NCBI RefSeq assembly: GCF_013294065.1
Contig: NZ_JABSNM010000016.1
Span: forward strand, 48,397-112,396
DNA from: Sphaerotilus uruguayifluvii
GTDB lineage: Bacteria > Pseudomonadota > Gammaproteobacteria > Burkholderiales > Burkholderiaceae_C
Direction of reading: 5' to 3'
Length of the DNA stretch: 64,000 bases
The position numbers were made by a program, and so were the translations under genes. Shown piece after piece: positions 46,400-54,534 of the stretch. The first letter of the stretch is position 1. Each line of letters opens with the position of its first letter. Below the pieces are notes generated by a model. It made no database searches. It was not told the DNA's origin and saw only the letters and a program-made list of their open reading frames with translations.

Positions 46400-47611
46400 A
46401 TGACGGACGCCGCCCTTCCGACGACCCCTTCCCGCCCCAGCCCGGCCCGGCCGCCCCGGCTGCGGCTGCAGATCCACGACGCCCCCGGCCGCATCGATGC
46501 CGCCGCCTGGGACGCTCTGCTGGCAGCCTCGCCCGCGCCGACGCCCTTCCTGCGTCACGCCTTCCTGGCGGCGCTGCATGCCAGCGGCAGCGCCTGCGCC
46601 GCCACCGGCTGGCAGCCGGTCTTCATGACGCTGGCCGACGAGAACGCCGCCGGCGTGCTGCGCGCCGGCGCCGCGCTCTACCTGAAAAGCCATTCCTACG
46701 GCGAATATGTCTTCGACTGGGCCTGGGCCGACGCCTGGGAGCGCGCCGGCCAGCGCTACTACCCGAAGCTGCTCGGCGCCGTGCCCTTCACGCCGGTGCC
46801 GGGCTCGCGGCTGCTGGCGCGCGACGCGGAGGCACGCGCGGCGCTGCTGGCCGCCATCGAGGCCTTCGCGCGCGATCAGGGGCTGTCCTCGGCCCACCTG
46901 CTCTTCCTGGACGAGGCCGACCGGGCCGCCGCCACCGCCCAGGGCTGGCTGCTGCGCGAGGGCGTGCAGTTCCACTGGACCAACCGCCAGCCCGAGCCCT
47001 ACGCCGACTTCGCCGACTTCCTCGCCCACCTCTCGCGCGACAAGCGCAAGAAGATCCAGCAGGAGCGCCGCTACGTGCGCGAGGCCGGCATCGCCTTCGA
47101 CGTGCGGCGCGGCGCCGAGATCGCCGAGGCCGACTGGGACTTCTTCGCCCGCTGCTACGACAACACCTACCGCGAGCACCGCTCGACGCCCTACCTGAGT
47201 CGCGCCTTCTGGGCCGAGATGGCGCGCACCCTGCCCGAGCACTGGCTGATGTTCGTCGCCCGGCGCGGGACCGAGCGGGTGGCGGCGTCGCTGATCGCGA
47301 TCGACCCCGAGCGTCGGGTGGCCTGGGGGCGCTACTGGGGCTGCACCGAGCCGGTGGCGCATCTGCACTTCGCCGCCTGCTACCACGCGCCGCTGGACTG
47401 GTGCGTGCGCGAGCGCTTCCTGCGCTTCGAGGGCGGCGCGCAGGGCGAGCACAAGATGGCGCGCGGCCTGCTGCCGGTGACGACGACCTCGGCCCACTGG
47501 CTGCGCCACCCCGGCTTCGCCGACGCGGTGGCGCGCTTCCTGGCGCAGGAAAGCGCCGGGGTCGAGGCCTACGTGGGCGAGCTGCGCGAGCGCAATCCGT
47601 TCAGGTCCTGA
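46400..47611 (+). CDS. FemAB-like peptidogalycan/GNAT acyltransferase (DUF482)
   Basis: The 403-residue protein fits the DUF482/FemAB-like GNAT family. Segments include TPFLRHAFLAALHASGSA near the N-terminus, LYLKSHSYGEYVFDWAWADAW, the HLSRDKRKKIQQERRYVREAG stretch, and the C-terminal RFEGGAQGEHKMARGLLPVTTTSAHWL. These proteins occur widely in proteobacteria and are predicted acyl- or aminoacyl-transferases; the substrate is not known. It is divergent from nadE. The second accessory locus begins 20 bases after its stop codon. Confidence 0.87.
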   Translation: MTDAALPTTPSRPSPARPPRLRLQIHDAPGRIDAAAWDALLAASPAPTPFLRHAFLAALHASGSACAATGWQPVFMTLADENAAGVLRAGAALYLKSHSYGEYVFDWAWADAWERAGQRYYPKLLGAVPFTPVPGSRLLARDAEARAALLAAIEAFARDQGLSSAHLLFLDEADRAAATAQGWLLREGVQFHWTNRQPEPYADFADFLAHLSRDKRKKIQQERRYVREAGIAFDVRRGAEIAEADWDFFARCYDNTYREHRSTPYLSRAFWAEMARTLPEHWLMFVARRGTERVAASLIAIDPERRVAWGRYWGCTEPVAHLHFAACYHAPLDWCVRERFLRFEGGAQGEHKMARGLLPVTTTSAHWLRHPGFADAVARFLAQESAGVEAYVGELRERNPFRS

Positions 47612-47630
47612 CAGTCCCCCTGGGCCGCCC

Positions 47631-47644
47631 GCTATGCTTTTGCA
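47631..47644 (+). promoter_or_regulatory. promoter block shared with the 29-kb module
   Basis: A 14-base string GCTATGCTTTTGCA, containing a TATGCT -10-like box, is identical to 29397-29410. In both loci it is followed by T/C-rich bases, CAGGG and an ATG 32-34 bases from its start. A weak -35 (CTGACA, 47608-47613) precedes this copy with a 19-base spacer. Confidence 0.6.
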
Positions 47645-47662
47645 TTTTTCAGGGGCCTCCGC

Positions 47663-47758
47663 ATGGACAGCGACAAGCGACGCATTCCAACGCGTGCCAT
47701 GAACGCGGCACGTCGATGCCAAGATGGTGAACCGGTCTTGCACGTTTCCCCGGGATGA
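47663..47758 (+). pseudogene. collapsed remnant of a DUF4062-like gene (homologous to the 29431 gene)
   Basis: The first codons (MDSDKRRIP) parallel MDKSKRKIF of the gene at 29431. After about eight codons the sequence jumps to a block (about 47684-47725) matching the region around that gene's stop codon (30494-30524); 13 bases (47713-47725) are identical. Roughly 1 kb of the ancestral gene is therefore missing. What remains is a 31-codon out-of-frame ORF. A functional short peptide is possible but unlikely. Confidence 0.65.
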
Positions 47759-47765
47759 AACTGCC

Positions 47766-47792
47766 ATGGACCAAGCCATTAATTCGAATTAA
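47766..47792 (+). pseudogene. truncated start of an antitoxin gene (MDQAINSN)
   Basis: The ATG lies 53 bases after the shared TCGATGCCAAGAT string, exactly as in the intact locus, where the antitoxin ATG (30565) lies 53 bases after 30512. The first five codons encode MDQAI, against MYQAI in the intact antitoxin. A stop follows after eight codons, inside a perfect palindrome (47779-47792). It is interpreted as the scar of an antitoxin gene replaced by the ATPase gene. Confidence 0.55.
47779..47792. promoter_or_regulatory. perfect 14-base AT-rich palindrome upstream of the ATPase gene
   Basis: TTAATTCGAATTAA is a perfect palindrome in otherwise very GC-rich DNA, ending 13 bases before the ATPase start codon. 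It could be a repressor operator controlling the module or the mark of a recombination junction. No regulator gene is adjacent. Confidence 0.4.
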
Positions 47793-47805
47793 CACGTCCG
47801 CTGCC

Positions 47806-48879
47806 ATGACCCGACTCACGTCCCTGTACCTCGAAAATTTCGTCGCCTTCCAGCACCCGCTGGACTGGCGGGCGCACTCGTCGCTGAACGTCATCATTGG
47901 CGAGAACGACACCGGCAAGACGCACCTGCTCAAGCTGCTCTACGCGATGACCCGCGCGATCGAGGAGCACGCCAAGAAGCGCGCCGGCCCCGAGCCGAAG
48001 GAACTCGCCGAGGTGCTGGCCGGCAAGCTGCGCTGGACCTTCCTGCCGCCCAAGATGGAGCTGGGCCGGCTGGTGACCCGGGGCAGCGGCAACCGCCTGA
48101 GCGTCGAGCTGGGCTGGAACGGCAGCGGGCACCTGAAGTTCGCCTTCGGCAAGGACACGGTCAGCCGCATCGTCGAGATGCAGACCAACAACCTGCCCGA
48201 ACTCGACGGCCACAAGGCCAGCTTCCTGCCGCCGAAGGAAATCCTGTCGATCTTCGACGCCATCGTGGCCACCCGCGAATCGCAGGAAATCGCCTCGTTC
48301 GACGACACCTATTACGACCTCGTCCAGGACTACCGCCAGCCCCCGACCGCCGGCAAATGGCAGGACAACATCAGGAACGTGTTCCGCCACCTCGAAGACG
48401 TGACCGGCGGCGGAGAAGTCGAGATGGACAAGGACGGCACCATCGTCTTCCGGCGCGGCAAGGAAAGCTTCAACATGCACCAGACCGCCGAGGGGATCAA
48501 GAAGATCGGCATCCTCTCGCGGCTGATGCGCAACCGGCGTCTGACCCCGACCGGTGGCTGCATGCTGTTCGTCGACGAGCCGGAGGTGAACCTGCACCCG
48601 AAGGCGATCGTGCTGTTCGCCGAGATGCTGCACGAGTTCGCGCAGTCGGGCATCCAGGTCTACCTGACCACCCACAGCTACTTCCTGCTCAAGCGGCTGG
48701 AGCAACTGGCCCGCGAGAAGGCGACCGACTACGCGCTGCTCGACCTGCGCAAGCAGCCGGACGGGGGCGGCGTGACCGGCACGGTGACCCGCCTGGCGCA
48801 AGGCCTGCCGATGAACCCGATCGTCGAGGAGTCGCTGCGGCTGTTCGACCGCGACGTGCTGCTTGACCTGGGGGCATGA
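47806..48879 (+). CDS. OLD-like AAA-family ATPase
   Basis: The 357-residue protein has the ABC/SMC-type ATPase layout of OLD-family and AAA_15/21 proteins. It starts TRLTSLYLENFVAFQHPLDW and has Walker A GENDTGKTH (32-40), a signature-like TAEGIKKIGILSRLM (about 225-240), Walker B CMLFVDEPEVNLHPKA with Asp257 and Glu258, and the switch His290 in YLTTHSYFLLKRLE. It lacks a C-terminal TOPRIM domain, so the nuclease role is probably supplied by the next gene, which starts four bases after its stop. Comparable ATPase plus partner pairs (Gabija, Septu, PARIS, AbiE-like) are anti-phage systems. The start at 47806 follows an unusual leader; an ATG at 47755 is in frame but gives an atypical N-terminus. 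Confidence 0.85.
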   Translation: MTRLTSLYLENFVAFQHPLDWRAHSSLNVIIGENDTGKTHLLKLLYAMTRAIEEHAKKRAGPEPKELAEVLAGKLRWTFLPPKMELGRLVTRGSGNRLSVELGWNGSGHLKFAFGKDTVSRIVEMQTNNLPELDGHKASFLPPKEILSIFDAIVATRESQEIASFDDTYYDLVQDYRQPPTAGKWQDNIRNVFRHLEDVTGGGEVEMDKDGTIVFRRGKESFNMHQTAEGIKKIGILSRLMRNRRLTPTGGCMLFVDEPEVNLHPKAIVLFAEMLHEFAQSGIQVYLTTHSYFLLKRLEQLAREKATDYALLDLRKQPDGGGVTGTVTRLAQGLPMNPIVEESLRLFDRDVLLDLGA

Positions 48880-48883
48880 GCGC

Positions 48884-49453
48884 GTGGCAACCTACGAAGA
48901 ATCCGGGCTGCGCCTGATGCTGCCCGACGACCGGCATTTCCGCTTCGCCGACCTGGCACCCTACCGCGCCCTCAGCGGCCAGCACCTCAAGGAGATGGAC
49001 TTCGCCTGGATCGACGGCCAGGGCCGGCTGATCCTGCTGGAGGTGCGCAGCTACGCGCAGGTCACCGAGACACTCACCGGGCCGGACTTCATGCCGACCA
49101 AGGGTCGCGCCGCCCCGTTTCGCTTTCAGGCGCTGCTCGACAAGGTCACCGACACGCTGCTGATGCTGGCCGCCGTGTGGTCCGGCACCGACTGGGGCCG
49201 CACGCTCTCGCCGCTGCTGCCCCTGGCCGCGCGCCAGCCGCTGCCGCTCAAGGTGGTGATCGCCGTGGACCTGCCCCCCGCCCTGACCGTGCATCTGCAA
49301 GGCTTGCGCGACAGCCTGAACGCTCGCCTGCAGGGTCGCCTCGCCTTGGTGGACGTGCCGCGTGTGGTGCTGATGGACCATGCCCGACTGCTTTCGAATC
49401 CGATGTTCAGCTCCTTTGTACAGACGGCACAAGCCAGACAGATGCAGGCGTGA
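48884..49453 (+). CDS. PD-(D/E)xK nuclease-like partner protein
   Basis: The 189-residue protein starts at a GTG four bases after the ATPase stop; a TTG at 48863 is an alternative. It has a segment EMDFAWIDGQGRLILLEVRSYAQ (residues 37-59) with Asp39 and Asp44 followed by Glu53-Val-Arg55. This matches the D...ExK core of PD-(D/E)xK nucleases, with Arg in place of Lys. The rest is helical and unrecognised (ALLDKVTDTLLMLAAVW, then DVPRVVLMDHARLL). Close coupling to the OLD-like ATPase suggests a two-component complex. Nuclease activity is inferred from one motif and could be wrong. Confidence 0.6.
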   Translation: MATYEESGLRLMLPDDRHFRFADLAPYRALSGQHLKEMDFAWIDGQGRLILLEVRSYAQVTETLTGPDFMPTKGRAAPFRFQALLDKVTDTLLMLAAVWSGTDWGRTLSPLLPLAARQPLPLKVVIAVDLPPALTVHLQGLRDSLNARLQGRLALVDVPRVVLMDHARLLSNPMFSSFVQTAQARQMQA

Positions 49454-49465
49454 ATAATCGGCCCT

Positions 49466-50800
49466 ATGAGTCCATCCGCCCTGCGCCTTGCCGCCCTCGC
49501 GCCCCTGATGGCCACGCTGGCCGCCTGCACGACCCTGCCCAGCGACCGCCGCCCCGCCCCGTCGCCCTGGCCCTCGCCGGCCCCGGCGCCTGCGCCGGGC
49601 ACGCTGCCGCCGGTGATCACGCTGCCGCCCTCGCCGATGCCCGGACCGGCACCGGGGCCGGCCCCGGTGCCCGCGCCGCCGGCCCTGCCGCCGCTGCCGC
49701 CCGTGCCGCCGCCACCTCCCGCGCCGGCGCCGGTCAGCGTCTTCGACGTGCGCGACGTGGCGATGCGGGTGCTGCCGCCGAACCTGCCCGACCGCCGCCG
49801 CTGGGCCGAGGACATCGCCACCGCCTTCGCCGCGCTGTCGATTCCGGCGCAGCCGCACAAGGTCTGCGCGCTGGCGGCCGTCATCGAGCAGGAGTCGACC
49901 TGGCAGGCCGACCCGCCGGTGCCGGGCCTGCCCAAGCTTGCCCGCGCCGAGCTGGACAAGAAGCGCGAGCGCTATTCGATCCCGAAGGCGGTGCTGGACC
50001 TGGCGCTGTCGAAGACCTCGCCGGACGGGCGCACCTACCAGGACCGGATCGATCACTTCCGCACTGAGCGGGACGTCTCCGAGTTCTACGAGGACATGAT
50101 CCGCGAGATCCCGATGGGCGCCACGCTGTTCGAGGGCCAGAACCCGGTGCGCACCGGCGGCGCCACCCAGGTCAGCGTCGCCTTCGCCACCGAGCAGATG
50201 CGCGAGAAGCCCTACCCGTGGAAGCCGGCCGGCACGCCGCGCGAGGAGGTCTTCAAGCGCCGCGGCGCGCTCTATTTCGGCGCGGCGATGCTGCTGGACT
50301 ATCCGGTCTCGTACAACCGCATGCTCTACCGCTTCGCCGACTACAACGCCGGGCGCTACAGCAGCCGCAACGCCGCGGTGCAGGCGCTGCTGGCGCAGCT
50401 CACCGGCCAGAAGCTCGATCCGGATGGCGACCTGCTGCGCTACAAGGGCGGCGAGCCGCTGTCGCCGCGCAGCGACCCCAGCCAGGCCTGGCGGGCGCTG
50501 CTGGCGCTGCAGCCGGAGCTGGGCGTGAACGCCGCGCAGATCGAGCGCGACCTGAAGCTGGAGAAGCGCTTCGAGTTCGAGCAGTCGCCGACCTACCGGC
50601 GCCTGTACCAGCTCGCCGAGCGCCGCGGCCTGAAGCCGGCGCGCGAGCAGCTGCCCGACATCGACCTCAACAGCCCGAAGATCACCCGCAAGCTCACCAC
50701 CGCCTGGTTCGCCGACCGCTGCGAGATGCGCTACCGCGCCTGCCTGGCGCGCGACGCCGCCGCGGCCTCGCTGCCGCCGGCGAGCGATCCGCGGCCCTGA
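49466..50800 (+). CDS. DUF1615 lipoprotein
   Basis: The 444-residue protein has a lipoprotein signal with lipobox LAAC (Cys21), a long Pro/Ala linker (about 30-95, many APAP and PPPP runs), and a DUF1615 domain (about 95-430). Domain segments include DVAMRVLPPNLPDRRRWAEDIA, the AAVIEQESTWQADPPVPGL region and RMLYRFADYNAGRYSSRNAAVQ. These features resemble lytic transglycosylase-like folds (the Glu in IEQES and the YNAG segment), so a peptidoglycan role is possible. AATAAT ends seven bases before the ATG, suggesting leaderless transcription. Confidence 0.86.
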   Translation: MSPSALRLAALAPLMATLAACTTLPSDRRPAPSPWPSPAPAPAPGTLPPVITLPPSPMPGPAPGPAPVPAPPALPPLPPVPPPPPAPAPVSVFDVRDVAMRVLPPNLPDRRRWAEDIATAFAALSIPAQPHKVCALAAVIEQESTWQADPPVPGLPKLARAELDKKRERYSIPKAVLDLALSKTSPDGRTYQDRIDHFRTERDVSEFYEDMIREIPMGATLFEGQNPVRTGGATQVSVAFATEQMREKPYPWKPAGTPREEVFKRRGALYFGAAMLLDYPVSYNRMLYRFADYNAGRYSSRNAAVQALLAQLTGQKLDPDGDLLRYKGGEPLSPRSDPSQAWRALLALQPELGVNAAQIERDLKLEKRFEFEQSPTYRRLYQLAERRGLKPAREQLPDIDLNSPKITRKLTTAWFADRCEMRYRACLARDAAAASLPPASDPRP

Positions 50801-50822
50801 ACGCCCGCCGGACCGGATCGGA

Positions 50823-51686
50823 TCAGGCCAGGCGGCTGTCCTCGCCGCCCCCGGGCCAGGGCAGCCGGATGTCGCCATACCAGGCCTCGACCGCCCCGCC
50901 GAGATCGTCGCTGTCGGTCATCACGCCCAGGCTGCGCAGCGCGCCGGGCTCGCGGCCGAAGACCTGGCGGTAGTCCGCGACCAGGTCACGGCGGTGGTGG
51001 CGCCACGGTCCGGCGGCGGCCGGGCCGCTGTCGACGACCAGGTAGCGGATGCTGTCGCTGCGCGGGTAGCGCACCACCGTGCCGACCGGCAGCTGGCTGT
51101 CCCAGACGTACATCAGCATCGAGTGCGGCAGCACCTGGCCGGTGAACAGCTCGACCTGCTCGCGGAAGATCAGCTCGCGCAGCGACAGCCCGGAGAGATC
51201 GCCGTCGAAGGCGACGACGACGCGCGCGGTGCAGTCGTCGAGCGTGTCGTCGTCGCAGCGGGCCTCGGGCGGCACCGTCTCGGCGCGCCAGCTGAACTCG
51301 ATGTCGCGGAACTGGCCCGGCTCGCGGCGCAGGTCGCAGCGCAGGCCGGTGGCGCCGCGCTCGGCGTGCGCGGCGACGACGCTGGCGCCGCCCAGCGGAT
51401 CGGCCGCGACCCGGTAGAGCGTGTCGAGCCGGTCGGGGCGCATGCGGTGCGGCTGCCAGCCCGGCGGCAGCACGGCGCCGGCCGCGCAGCCGGAAAAGGC
51501 CGGCACCGGCGCCGGCAGCACCGGGGGCGTGCACGGCGCGTCGCAGGCGCGCGCCGAGGGCGTGCGGCTGACGCCCGCCAGCAGCGCGGCCGCACCCAGG
51601 CGCAGCCAGCGGCGGCGGCTCGTCGCGCCAGCGCCGGCGCCACCATCGGCATCTCGATCAAGGAGGTCGCGGATCATGGCCGGCAC
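50823..51686 (-). CDS. DUF3047 protein with Tat signal peptide
   Basis: The 287-residue protein has a twin-arginine leader (SRRRWLRLGAAALLAG, residues about 23-38), which predicts export of a folded protein. The DUF3047 domain follows, with TLYRVAADPLGGASVVAAHA, IEFSWRAETVP, ARVVVAFDGD, LMYVWDSQLPVGTVVRYPRSDSIRYLVVDSG and GVMTDSDDLGGAVEAWYGDI. The fold is beta-rich and resembles carbohydrate-binding jelly rolls; the function is unknown. The start may be the ATG at 51677. It is followed downstream by the convergent DUF1615 gene. Confidence 0.82.
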   Translation of the reverse strand: MPAMIRDLLDRDADGGAGAGATSRRRWLRLGAAALLAGVSRTPSARACDAPCTPPVLPAPVPAFSGCAAGAVLPPGWQPHRMRPDRLDTLYRVAADPLGGASVVAAHAERGATGLRCDLRREPGQFRDIEFSWRAETVPPEARCDDDTLDDCTARVVVAFDGDLSGLSLRELIFREQVELFTGQVLPHSMLMYVWDSQLPVGTVVRYPRSDSIRYLVVDSGPAAAGPWRHHRRDLVADYRQVFGREPGALRSLGVMTDSDDLGGAVEAWYGDIRLPWPGGGEDSRLA

Positions 51687-51714
51687 GGTAGCCGGCCGGT
51701 GTGTCCGCTTCGGG

Positions 51715-52596
51715 TCAGCGCAGCGCGCGCGACAGGTCGTCGCGCCGCTGCGTCAGCTCGCGGATGCGGCGGTTCAGGCGGTCGAGCTCCTCGTTGCGCT
51801 GCGGCTCGGCCAGCGGCGGCGCCGGGCGGATGTGCCGCAGCGGAGCGCCGGTGGACACGAGGTGCGAGCGCTCGGCCTCGAGGCTGCGCAGGTCCCTGTC
51901 GATCTGCGCCTGTTCGCGGCCGGCGTCATGGGCCCGCCGGGCGAAGGGCACCTCGTCGCAGAAGCGGTCGTAGCCGCGCCCCTGCCGGCCGGCCTCGAAC
52001 TGCGCCCGGCTCGTGCACTGGCGGTCCAGCCGGTCGCGCCGGGCGGCGTCGTAGCCGGCGTGGAACTGGTAGTCGTCCGGCGGCATGCCCACGGACAGGC
52101 AGGCGGGCGGGCTGCCCGCCTGCGCGTCGACCGGCGCGCCGCTCTCGAACTGCCGGCGCCCGAGCGCGCGCCAGTCGAGCGTGGCGCAGTAGTTCTCCGC
52201 GCTGTGGCGGTAGTTGACGAGATAGGTCGGCGAGTCCACCGCCACGCCGATGGACGCGCAGCGCGACTGCGCGTAGGCGATGTCCTGTGGCGCCACGCCG
52301 CGGCCGCCGTCCTCGCGGCCCTGCACCGCCCAGTCGCGGCCGCACCACTGCTTCAGCCCGGCCAGACGCCCCCGCTCGTAGGCGGCCCGGTCCGGCATGA
52401 CGCCTTCGGCCTCGCAGCGCGCCAGCAGGCTGCCGGGCACGAACTGCCCGCCGGCGCCGTCCTGGCGGCCGGTCTGCTCCCAGCGGGTCTCCTCGCACCG
52501 CTGCTTCAGCGTGGTGCATCCCGCCAGCATCGCGGCCATGCCGATCGCCAGCAGCCCGGCCCCGGGCCGCCGGCCCGTCCTGCGCCTTCCTCTCAT
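51715..52596 (-). CDS. DUF2799 lipoprotein with C-terminal coiled coil
   Basis: The 293-residue protein has a basic lipoprotein leader (RRPGAGLLAIGMAAMLAGC, lipid attachment at Cys27). Cys-rich DUF2799 repeats follow: WEQTGRQDGAGG, CGRDWAVQGREDGGRG, DWRALGRRQFESG and FHAGYDAARRDRLDRQC. Each has a xxGxxDGxxG-like core. The C-terminus (about 230-293) is a charged coiled coil (RNEELDRLNRRIRELTQRRDDL). It is probably an outer-membrane lipoprotein of unknown role. It lies between the ABC exporter and the DUF3047 gene, on the same strand as both. Confidence 0.85.
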   Translation of the reverse strand: MRGRRRTGRRPGAGLLAIGMAAMLAGCTTLKQRCEETRWEQTGRQDGAGGQFVPGSLLARCEAEGVMPDRAAYERGRLAGLKQWCGRDWAVQGREDGGRGVAPQDIAYAQSRCASIGVAVDSPTYLVNYRHSAENYCATLDWRALGRRQFESGAPVDAQAGSPPACLSVGMPPDDYQFHAGYDAARRDRLDRQCTSRAQFEAGRQGRGYDRFCDEVPFARRAHDAGREQAQIDRDLRSLEAERSHLVSTGAPLRHIRPAPPLAEPQRNEELDRLNRRIRELTQRRDDLSRALR

Positions 52597-52653
52597 CCGT
52601 CTCTCCCTCGAGATCGCTGCATGAATCCCCGAGGATTCTGCACGCCCGGGCGA

Positions 52654-54441
52654 TCAGGGCCGGCCCTGGATCCAGCTGCCGTCGCGCGCCAGCGTCAGCG
52701 CCTGGTCGTGGAAGGCCGCCAGCGTCTCGCGGTGGCCGACGCTGACCAGCACCGCCTGCGGCAGCGCGGTGCGCAGCAGCCGGTACAGGCCGTGCTCCAG
52801 GCCGGTGTCGGTGGCGGAGGTCGCCTCGTCGAGGAAGACGATCGCCGGCCGGTTCGCCAGCACGCGGCCGAAGGCCAGGCGCTGCTGCTCGCCCGGCGAG
52901 AGCACCTGCGACCAGTCCTGCGCCTGGTCGAGCTGGGTGGCCAGGTGGCCGAGCTGGACCTGCTCGAGGATCTGCGCGGCGCGTGCCGGATCGAGCGACG
53001 CGGCCTCGGCCGGATAGGCCAGCGCCTCGGCCAGCGTGCCGATCGGCAGGTAGGGCCGCTGCGACAGGAACAGGCAGGCCGAGCCGTGCGGCCGCGCCGC
53101 CCGGCCGTCCGAGAACGGCCACAGGCCGGCGAGCGTGCGCAGCAGCGTCGTCTTGCCCGAGCCCGAGGGGCCGCGGATCAGCAGCGCGCTGCCGGCCGGC
53201 AGCGCCAGCGACAGGTCGGCGGTCAGCACCTGGCCGTCGGGGCGGCGCACCGTCAGGTGCTCGATCGTCAGCCCCTGCGCCTGCTCGGCCAGCGCCGGCA
53301 GCGTCAGGCTCGACGACGCGCGCACGTTCTGCTCGAAGCCGCTCAGGCGCTCGAGCACCGCGCGGTAGCCGGCGAAGCTGTCGTAGGAGGTGCGGAAGAA
53401 GGACAGCGCCTCCTCGACCTGGCCGAAGGCCTGGCTGGTCTGCATCACGTCGCCGAGCTTGATCGTGCCGGCGAACAGGCGCGGCGCCTGGATGATGAAG
53501 GGGAAGACCACCGCGATCTGGCTGATCGCCAGGTTGTAGCCGTCGAACTTCAGCGACCGCCACAGCGTGTCCCAGGCGTTGCCGATCACGGCCGCGAAGC
53601 TCGCCAGCAGGCCGCGGCGCTCGACCGCCTCGCCGCGGTAGAGCGCGATGCTCTCGCCGTACTCGCGCAGGCGCACCAGCAGGTAGCGGTAGTTCGCGGT
53701 CAGCTTCTCGGCCATGAAGTTCAGCCCGATCAGCGGCCGGCCGATCCAGAACGCGAAGGACGAGGCGACGATCACGTACAGGTAGACCAGGAACACCATC
53801 GCGCGCGGGATCTCGGTGCCGGCCACCGTCATCGACGCCGAGAGATTCCACAGGATGCCGGTGAACTCGTACATCGACACCACCGAGCTGACCAGTCCCA
53901 TCGACAGCCCCAGCGTCGTCGTCACCAGCGCCGCGACATCCTGCTGGATGCGCTGGTCGGGGTTGTCCACCGGCGGCGAGGCGAAGCGCCCGAGGTAGTA
54001 GGACTGCCCGCCCAGCCACTCGTCGACGGTGCGGTCGTTGAGCCACTGGCGCCAGTGGATGGTGAAGGCGCCGCGGATGTAGCTGTTGAGCACCGCGCGG
54101 ATCACATGGATCGTCGCCAGCACGCCGAAGAGCTGCATGCCGAACCAGAAGCCCTTCTGGTCGAGCGCCTGCAGCGCGCTGTAGAACTCGTTGTACCAGT
54201 ACGAGAACACCACGTTCATGCGCACCGTGAACAGCACGAACAGCAGCATCAGCGCCACGCCGCCGAGCGGCCGCCAGGAGCGCCGCGGCGAGAAGTAGGC
54301 GCCGGTGAGCGACCAGAACTGCCGCCCCCACACCGTCCCGCGCGCCAGCAGCGCCATCACCGCGACGAAGACCACCAGCGTGATCGCGTAGGCCTTGGCC
54401 ACCCAGATCGCGCTGTTCAGAAGTTCCTGGTTCCAGTTCAT
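52654..54441 (-). CDS. ABC transporter, SbmA/BacA-YddA type permease fused to ATPase
   Basis: The 595-residue protein has an N-terminal ABC_membrane_2 domain (about 1-340) with six helices and the conserved RMNVVFSYWYNEFYSALQALDQ and NPDQRIQQDVAAL segments. The C-terminal nucleotide-binding domain has Walker A GPSGSGKTT, signature LSPGEQQRLAFGR and Walker B AIVFLDEATS. Relatives are YddA of E. coli and the vitamin B12/peptide transporters of the BacA-related family; the substrate is unknown. The start ATG lies 19 bases upstream of the pyrophosphatase terminator hairpin. It is transcribed alone or with the DUF2799 gene. Confidence 0.9.
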   Translation of the reverse strand: MNWNQELLNSAIWVAKAYAITLVVFVAVMALLARGTVWGRQFWSLTGAYFSPRRSWRPLGGVALMLLFVLFTVRMNVVFSYWYNEFYSALQALDQKGFWFGMQLFGVLATIHVIRAVLNSYIRGAFTIHWRQWLNDRTVDEWLGGQSYYLGRFASPPVDNPDQRIQQDVAALVTTTLGLSMGLVSSVVSMYEFTGILWNLSASMTVAGTEIPRAMVFLVYLYVIVASSFAFWIGRPLIGLNFMAEKLTANYRYLLVRLREYGESIALYRGEAVERRGLLASFAAVIGNAWDTLWRSLKFDGYNLAISQIAVVFPFIIQAPRLFAGTIKLGDVMQTSQAFGQVEEALSFFRTSYDSFAGYRAVLERLSGFEQNVRASSSLTLPALAEQAQGLTIEHLTVRRPDGQVLTADLSLALPAGSALLIRGPSGSGKTTLLRTLAGLWPFSDGRAARPHGSACLFLSQRPYLPIGTLAEALAYPAEAASLDPARAAQILEQVQLGHLATQLDQAQDWSQVLSPGEQQRLAFGRVLANRPAIVFLDEATSATDTGLEHGLYRLLRTALPQAVLVSVGHRETLAAFHDQALTLARDGSWIQGRP

Positions 54442-54459
54442 GCGCCTAGTCTACGGGCG

Positions 54460-54486
54460 AAAAAAAGGGAGCCCGGCGGGCTCCCC
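54460..54486 (-). terminator. rho-independent terminator of ppa
   Basis: On the minus strand GGGAGCCC-GCC-GGGCTCCC (54468-54486) is followed by a run of seven T (54461-54466 as A on the plus strand). It lies about 50 bases after the ppa stop. Confidence 0.85.
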
Positions 54487-54534
54487 TTCTTCGCGACGGC
54501 TCCGGCGACGGCCGGAGCCCGGGCGCTCATGGCC

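Noticed and set aside
47755..47805. ATG at 47755 as the ATPase start
   Set aside because: It would add 17 residues across the antitoxin scar and palindrome (MKLPWTKPLIRINTSAA) not expected in OLD-like ATPases; the ATG at 47806 gives the usual N-terminus.
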